Source: Novosphingobium rosa NBRC 15208 (GTDB taxonomy: Bacteria > Pseudomonadota > Alphaproteobacteria > Sphingomonadales > Sphingomonadaceae). Taken from it: DNA of 64,000 bases. Shown here one piece after another: positions 59,362 to 64,000 of the stretch. Position 1 is the stretch's first letter. Each line of letters opens with the position of its first letter. The notes below the pieces were generated by a model, which saw nothing but the letters and a program-made list of their open reading frames with translations, did no database searches and had not been told where the DNA came from. The translations under genes and the position numbers were made by a program. The DNA is taken from the NCBI RefSeq assembly GCF_001598555.1, contig NZ_BCZE01000021.1, forward strand, positions 1 through 64,000. Direction: 5' to 3'.

Positions 59362-60969
59362 ATGGTCAAGCCATCCACCATCCTACTGCCCCCGACCAAG
59401 GTCGACCGACGCGCCGCCCTGTGGTGGCTAACCGACAGTATCGGCGCGATTCCCGTGGCCGGCGGCATCGCCCTGGCGGTGACGGCAAGCACTGTTGCAA
59501 GGCAGGTCTGGCCTTTGGCCGCAGGACTGCTTGTGGCAGGGGGATGTGTCCGTGCGCTGGCCATCTGGCGCGCTGGCATCGCCGGACAGGCGGCGGCGGC
59601 GGCGATGCGCGCGAGGCTGCGTGAGGCTCTGCATGCTCCCTTGCTGCGCAGTCGCCTGAGACGGGGACGTCTGATCGGTGAGGACATGCATCTCGCGGTC
59701 GATTCGATCGCTGAAACCGGCGGCCTCATCGCCCGCTTCCTGCCCCTGCGCATGGCCAGTGGTCTTTCCCCCCTCCTGATCGCGGCGGCCGTCGCTCCTG
59801 CAAGCTGGGTTGCGGCACTCATCATGCTGGTCACGCTGGTTCCGTTCATTCTCGCCATGGCGCTGGCCGGAGGCGCGGCGGCCCGCAAGGCCCAGGCACA
59901 GCATCGGGCCCTGACGCGCCTTTCGGGCCTGTTCGTCGATCGCCTGCGTTCCCTGCCCATGATCCTCACCTATGGGGCCGAGGAACGTATCACCCGCCAT
60001 CTGGGCAGCGCCGCGCAGGACGCCGCGAGGCGCACCATGGGCGTGCTGGGCATCGCCTTTGCCTCCAGCGCGATCCTCGACTTCTTCGCCGCGCTCAGCG
60101 TGGCGCTCGTCGCGGTCTATTGCGGCTTTTCCCTTTTGCACCTGCTGCCTTTCCCCGCACCCGAGGCCCTGACCCTGCCCCGCGCCTTCTATGCGCTGGC
60201 GCTGGCGCCCGAATTCTATCTGGCGATGCGCCGTCTGGCCGCCGCCTATCACGACAAGCAGCAAGGCGAGGCCGCCCTTGCCGCCATGAGGGACCAGCTG
60301 GACGCCATCTCACCGCAGCCTGCCCCCTTCGCACCGCCCCGCCTGTGGCAGGGGCGTGATGTCATGCTCACCCATGCCGATGGCGCAAGCATTGGCCCTT
60401 TGAACTGGGCCTGGACTTCCCTTGGGCTCCATGCGGTGACCGGCCCCACGGGCGCGGGAAAGAGCTCGCTTCTGCTCGCGCTCATTGGGCAGGGCCCTGC
60501 CTGCGGCGGCATGCTTCAGGCGGATGACGGCGCCTTCCTGCCCGGCTCGCTCAATGCCCACATCGGCTGGGCGGGCCAGCAAGTCGCCCTCTTGCCCGGC
60601 AGCCTGCGCGCCAATCTCATACCCACACCCGACCAGACCATGCCCGATGATGCCGAGCTGCTCGCTTGCCTGAACCGCCTTGGCCTTGGCCCCATGCTGG
60701 CACGCCGCGGCGGACTCGACCTGGCAGTGGATCATCGCGGATCGAGCCTGTCAGGCGGAGAACGACGACGGATAGGGCTTGCCCGTGCCATCCTCTCGCA
60801 AAGGCCCATCCTGCTTCTCGACGAGCCGACCGCCGATCTGGATGCCGGAACGGCGGCGGCGGTGCGCGCCTTGCTTGGCGAACTGGCAAGGGACAGGCTA
60901 GTCGTTGTCGCCACGCATGATGCCGCGCTGATCGCCATGGCGGCCTCCGTCTGCGCGGTGGCGCCATGA
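59362..60969 (+). CDS. cydD: CydD, ABC exporter subunit for cytochrome bd assembly
   Basis: 535 residues. CydDC exports glutathione/cysteine and affects heme loading of cytochrome bd. Six TM helices in the first 310 residues, then the nucleotide-binding domain: Walker A TGPTGAGKSSLL, signature LSGGERRRIGLARA, Walker B ILLLDEPTADLD. There is no good ribosome-binding site before ATG 59362; repeat sequence lies there instead. ATGA overlap with cydC. Confidence 0.87.
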   Translation: MVKPSTILLPPTKVDRRAALWWLTDSIGAIPVAGGIALAVTASTVARQVWPLAAGLLVAGGCVRALAIWRAGIAGQAAAAAMRARLREALHAPLLRSRLRRGRLIGEDMHLAVDSIAETGGLIARFLPLRMASGLSPLLIAAAVAPASWVAALIMLVTLVPFILAMALAGGAAARKAQAQHRALTRLSGLFVDRLRSLPMILTYGAEERITRHLGSAAQDAARRTMGVLGIAFASSAILDFFAALSVALVAVYCGFSLLHLLPFPAPEALTLPRAFYALALAPEFYLAMRRLAAAYHDKQQGEAALAAMRDQLDAISPQPAPFAPPRLWQGRDVMLTHADGASIGPLNWAWTSLGLHAVTGPTGAGKSSLLLALIGQGPACGGMLQADDGAFLPGSLNAHIGWAGQQVALLPGSLRANLIPTPDQTMPDDAELLACLNRLGLGPMLARRGGLDLAVDHRGSSLSGGERRRIGLARAILSQRPILLLDEPTADLDAGTAAAVRALLGELARDRLVVVATHDAALIAMAASVCAVAP

Positions 60970-62573
60970 TTGCCCCCTTGCGTCAGGCCATGATGGGCCA
61001 GCGCCAGACCATCCGGCTCGGCATGGCCTGCGCCATGGTGGCCAGCCTGTCGGCGGTGGGGCTGCTGGCCCTCTCGGGCTGGTTCCTGGTGGGCGCCGCG
61101 CTGGCCGGCCTTGCCGGGCCGGTGGCGGTCGCGGGGTTCAACTATCTGTTGCCCAGCGCGGGCATCCGCGCCGCCGCCATCATGCGGACGACATCGCGCT
61201 ACGGCGAAAGGATGCTGGGCCATCGCGCTGCGCTCTATGCGCTGGCCAAGGTGCGCGCGGAACTCTTCGCCGCCGTGGCCGCTAGGGCGTTGACCGGACA
61301 TGACGCCGGACGCAGCGGCACACTAGCGAATCGCTTGGGCAAAGAGGTAGACGCGCTGGAAGAAGCGGTCATCCGGCAGGTTTCGCGCCCAGGCGCTTGG
61401 GCAGGAGCACTGGCCGGGTTGATAGCGGCGCTTATCCTAGGATGGCGCTGCGGTGCCATCCTGCTGACCGCGCTGATCGTCATGCGTCTGGCCGGGCGCG
61501 GCATGGCCGCACGGCTGCTGCCGGAACCGCAACGCCGAACAGCAGCCGCCCATGCTGCGCTTCAGGCGGACTATGCCGACATGGCCGGCCCTGCCGCCGA
61601 TGTTGCGATCTACGGCCTGGCGCCTGCAATGGCAGCAGCGCTCGAACCATCTGCCCTTGCCTATGACGATGCCCGCATGGATGAGACACGGGCGGAGGGC
61701 ATGATCTCCGCTGTCCAGACGATGATCGCGGCTGCCACCGTGGCCCTCATCGCAGTATCCGCCCAGACCACGCCCGCCCCGTTCGCCTTGGGCATGCTCG
61801 GAGCCATGGCCGCGCTCGAAGCGTGGGGGGCGCTGGTGATGAATGACATGCGAGGACATGATCTGGCCCGCGCGCAACACCATCTGGCCAAACTCGACGA
61901 AGATATCGGCATTGCTCCCCTTCCCTGTCTCTCCCCCGCTCCCGCCCTGACGCTGTGCGGCCAAAGTTTCCCAGCAGGCAGCAGGGTGCTGGTGTGCGGC
62001 GCCTCGGGTGCGGGAAAAACGCGACTGCTCGAAACACTGGTCGGACTACGCCAGGATGCCCCTCAGGATCTGGCCGTTGCGGGGATCGAGCCGCGTGAAC
62101 TGGGGCTGGCAGCGCTGCGCCCCATCTTCGCCCTCGCGGGACAGGATGCACCCATGATTGCGGGGAGCATCGCCGACAACCTGCTACTCGCCCGTCCGGG
62201 GCTGGATGAAAAGGCTTTGTGGGACGCCTTGCGCGTGGCCTGCGTCGATGATGTGGTGCGCGCGCTCCCTGATGGACTGCATCAATGGCTGGGCGGTGAT
62301 GGCGCCCGGCTGTCGGGCGGGCAGAGGCGACGGATCGTTCTGGCCCGGGCGCTGCTCGCCGGACGCCCTTGGCTTTTGTTGGATGAACCGACCGAGGGGC
62401 TCGACACGAAAGCAGAAGCACTTTTGGGTGAGAGCTTGGCTGAGTGGCTCGATCGCACAGGGGCAGGGCTTCTGCTGATCAGCCATCGGCCAGCCATGTG
62501 GCGGCTAGCCAGCAAAATCTTCGAAATACCCACCGGCGAACCGACATCTCTTCCAGATATTTCACATACATAA
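60966..62573 (+). CDS. cydC: CydC, ABC exporter subunit for cytochrome bd assembly
   Basis: 535 residues, partner of CydD. TM domain begins RQTIRLGMACAMVASLSAVGLLALSGWFLVGAA and contains NYLLPSAGIRAAAIMRTTSRYGERM, a CydC hallmark. NBD has GASGAGKTRLLETL, LSGGQRRRIVLARA and WLLLDEPTEGLD. The heterodimer is complete and divergent from cydABX. Confidence 0.87.
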   Translation: MIAPLRQAMMGQRQTIRLGMACAMVASLSAVGLLALSGWFLVGAALAGLAGPVAVAGFNYLLPSAGIRAAAIMRTTSRYGERMLGHRAALYALAKVRAELFAAVAARALTGHDAGRSGTLANRLGKEVDALEEAVIRQVSRPGAWAGALAGLIAALILGWRCGAILLTALIVMRLAGRGMAARLLPEPQRRTAAAHAALQADYADMAGPAADVAIYGLAPAMAAALEPSALAYDDARMDETRAEGMISAVQTMIAAATVALIAVSAQTTPAPFALGMLGAMAALEAWGALVMNDMRGHDLARAQHHLAKLDEDIGIAPLPCLSPAPALTLCGQSFPAGSRVLVCGASGAGKTRLLETLVGLRQDAPQDLAVAGIEPRELGLAALRPIFALAGQDAPMIAGSIADNLLLARPGLDEKALWDALRVACVDDVVRALPDGLHQWLGGDGARLSGGQRRRIVLARALLAGRPWLLLDEPTEGLDTKAEALLGESLAEWLDRTGAGLLLISHRPAMWRLASKIFEIPTGEPTSLPDISHT

Positions 62574-62594
62574 TTAGCTGGATAGCCAGCCGCC

Positions 62595-62873
62595 TCAAAG
62601 CAGGTAGGACTTGATGATAGACACCAGATCCTCCGCTGCTCGGATTTTAGGGTCGCTCAATGAAATATCGGGATCGATCATATGCTCCCGTATATGAACC
62701 TCGATCAATTCAGCGATAAAACCATCTAAAGCTCCACGACAAGCAGTGGCTTGCTGGATAATTTTCGCACATTTGACATCACCATCGACAGCCTTTCTCA
62801 GTCCATCTATCTGTCCCCTAAGCCGCATAAGACGGTTGAGGAGCTTTTGCTTCTCCAGGTTAACTTCGGCCAT
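62595..62873 (-). CDS. CsoR/RcnR/FrmR-family metal or aldehyde sensor repressor
   Basis: 92 residues, GGGGAGGG upstream. All-helical DUF156 protein. C35 (VKCAKII), H60 and H64 (EVHIREH) are the ligand set of RcnR/FrmR-type members; residue 3 is Glu rather than the His of RcnR. R14/R17/K37 supply DNA contacts. It may respond to Ni, Co, Zn or formaldehyde. It sits downstream of the truncated TolC/CzcC-like gene on the same strand. Confidence 0.82.
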   Translation of the reverse strand: MAEVNLEKQKLLNRLMRLRGQIDGLRKAVDGDVKCAKIIQQATACRGALDGFIAELIEVHIREHMIDPDISLSDPKIRAAEDLVSIIKSYLL

Positions 62874-63059
62874 GCCCTCCCCTTCATAACAGAATGAGCT
62901 CCCCTAGAAATGGAGAGCTAGGATCAAGCATCCATCGACGGTGAATGCGAAGATCACGCTCGGTGTGCGGCTGGCCGCCAGCCTATGATTGCAAGACCTA
63001 TGGCTGACCAAGCCGCCCGCGCGGACAGCTTCCGAAGGATCTCCCCCCCTTGGAAGCGA

Positions 63060-64000
63060 TCAGTTGCGGGCCGATGAACCCACTGCCGGATCTGCTGGCG
63101 GTGCCCCGCCACCATCATCATCGCCGATCCATAGTTGATGACTGTCGATCCGGATCTTGGTGATGGCGCGAAGAGCGTCGATCCTTGCGATCGCCTCTGC
63201 GCGAAAGGCATCATGCATCATGCGCTCGGCAAGCAGCACCTCGGCCAGCCCGAGTTCGCCCATCTGCTGCCCCCGCCTTGTTTTGAGCAGGGCCGCCATC
63301 TGAGCATCAAGCGCTGCGCGTGCGTCATCCCAAGTCGCCAGCGCGGCCTGGGCTCCGGCAAGGTCGGTGTCTGCCGTTTCATCAATGTTGAGCCGCACAG
63401 CCTGCAGGTCCGCCTGTGCCGCGCTGGCCTGGGCACTGGCCCTGTCCGCCTGGGCGGAGCGGTAGCCGCCGCCGAACGGCATCGAGAAGACGAGGCCGCC
63501 TCCCTTTTCCATGCCTCCCTTTTCTGAGAAAACCCTCAGGCCAAAGGTGGGGTCCCCCCTTCGCTCCTTGCGGGCACGGTCCGCCTGCGCCTCTGCCTGA
63601 CGGGCAAAGGCCTGTGCTGCGGCCAACTCGTGACTTTCCCCAAGAATGTGATCGTGCAGCATCGCAAGGCCCCCTGGCGGCAACGAAGGCACCGGGGCAT
63701 CAGGCGCTGCCACCGGCATGGGCAGAGCGGGGAACTGGGCCGTCAGCCGCGCCCGGGACACCACGACCCGGCCGGCGCTCCGGCTGGCCTGGGCTGCGGC
63801 GGCGCCCACGGCCGCAGCAGCCTGATCCTCCTCAAGCCGGGAGGCATCGCGCAGGGCGACTCGACGCCTGACGCTGGCCAGCAGCTCCTGGGCATTCTTC
63901 ACCGCCTGGGCATCGACTTTCGCCTCCTGCGCGGCGCCCATCCAGTCCCACCAGTCCTGCGCCAGCAGCAAGGCGGCCTGATGGCGCGCGTCCTCGGCCA
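63060..64000 (-). CDS. TolC/CzcC-like outer-membrane efflux protein, truncated at the window edge
   Basis: At least 312 residues; the frame runs past base 64000 with no start in view. Helical coiled repeats rich in Ala/Arg/Gln (AQAVKNAQELLASVRRRVALRDASRLEEDQAAAAVGAAAAQ; QADRASAQASAAQADLQAVRLNI) and the LGLAEVLLAERMMHDAFRAEAIARIDAL segment typical of CzcC, the channel of heavy-metal RND pumps. The rest of a czcBA-like operon should lie to the right. Confidence 0.78.
   Translation of the reverse strand, partial: AEDARHQAALLLAQDWWDWMGAAQEAKVDAQAVKNAQELLASVRRRVALRDASRLEEDQAAAAVGAAAAQASRSAGRVVVSRARLTAQFPALPMPVAAPDAPVPSLPPGGLAMLHDHILGESHELAAAQAFARQAEAQADRARKERRGDPTFGLRVFSEKGGMEKGGGLVFSMPFGGGYRSAQADRASAQASAAQADLQAVRLNIDETADTDLAGAQAALATWDDARAALDAQMAALLKTRRGQQMGELGLAEVLLAERMMHDAFRAEAIARIDALRAITKIRIDSHQLWIGDDDGGGAPPADPAVGSSARN

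Noticed and set aside
59244..59969. N-terminal extension of cydA upstream of 59243
   Set aside because: Overlaps cydD antisense; the Met at 59243 matches the family start and has a ribosome-binding site.
1..64000. CRISPR arrays, rRNA or tRNA genes
   Set aside because: No regularly spaced repeats, no rRNA-like segments and no cloverleaf-compatible sequence were seen by reading; short RNAs could still be missed.

Overview
The window is GC-rich, densely packed DNA from a Gram-negative bacterium, most likely an alphaproteobacterium of the sphingomonad type (Novosphingobium/Sphingobium-like). This rests on TonB-dependent receptors with FecI/FecR partners, a cydABX/cydDC oxidase locus, tight ATGA-coupled operons, and codon use dominated by G or C at third positions. 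The taxonomic call is inference; no rRNA or tRNA gene was found to fix it, and chromosome versus large plasmid cannot be decided.

Positions 1-17.9 kb are an accessory region. It opens with two convergent genes that look like catalytically degenerate relatives of a DDE transposase, then a cluster of 17-bp repeats, three small ATGA-linked ORFs, and a complete Tn7-like machine: tnsA (endonuclease), tnsB (DDE transposase), tnsC (AAA+ ATPase) and a long tniQ/tnsD-type targeting gene. Catalytic residues appear intact. Beyond it lies a cargo array: a RelE-like/DUF4263 (Shedu-like) pair, a Panacea antitoxin-toxin pair, and an operon of mostly unknown genes with a DnaQ-like exonuclease. The two small modules are separated by decayed copies of the 3' end of the gene at 12802-13440, so each module sits directly behind a copy of the same gene end. 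A small ArsR-type regulator with matching operator-like palindromes closes the region.

Positions 18-23 kb carry a MASE1-GGDEF diguanylate cyclase, a ferritin-like diiron protein, and an XRE/ImmA-type metallopeptidase gene coupled to a gene of unknown function.

Positions 23.3-37.5 kb form one co-directional run that looks like an uncharacterised biosynthetic and uptake cluster. It has a 65-residue Ala/Ser/Gln-rich peptide, two hairpins, a WD40 protein, an FMN reductase, a SUMF1/EgtB/PvdO-like protein, an ATP-grasp ligase, a thermostable-hemolysin/GNAT-like protein, an adenylating enzyme fused to a heme-oxygenase-like (diiron oxidase-type) domain, an SDR, a secreted repeat protein and a methyltransferase. 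It ends in an ECF sigma factor, FecR, an STN-domain TonB receptor and a secreted thioredoxin-fold protein. A metallophore-like or peptide-derived product is the best inference; this is the main candidate for an undescribed system.

Positions 37.6-47.3 kb hold protein repair (pcm) and metal or oxidative stress genes: a VIT-type Fe/Mn transporter, a CDF efflux protein, ChrA, a second TonB receptor and a Tat-exported superoxide dismutase. Positions 47.7-56.3 kb are a sulfide-response locus: a dithiol ArsR repressor of the SqrR/BigR type, an RND pump, its adaptor and a rhodanese on one strand, and a sulfide:quinone oxidoreductase, DUF2892 protein and TolC-like channel diverging from it. Positions 56.4-62.6 kb are cydABX facing cydDC (cytochrome bd and its assembly exporter). 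The right edge has an RcnR/CsoR-like metal sensor and a truncated TolC/CzcC-like gene.
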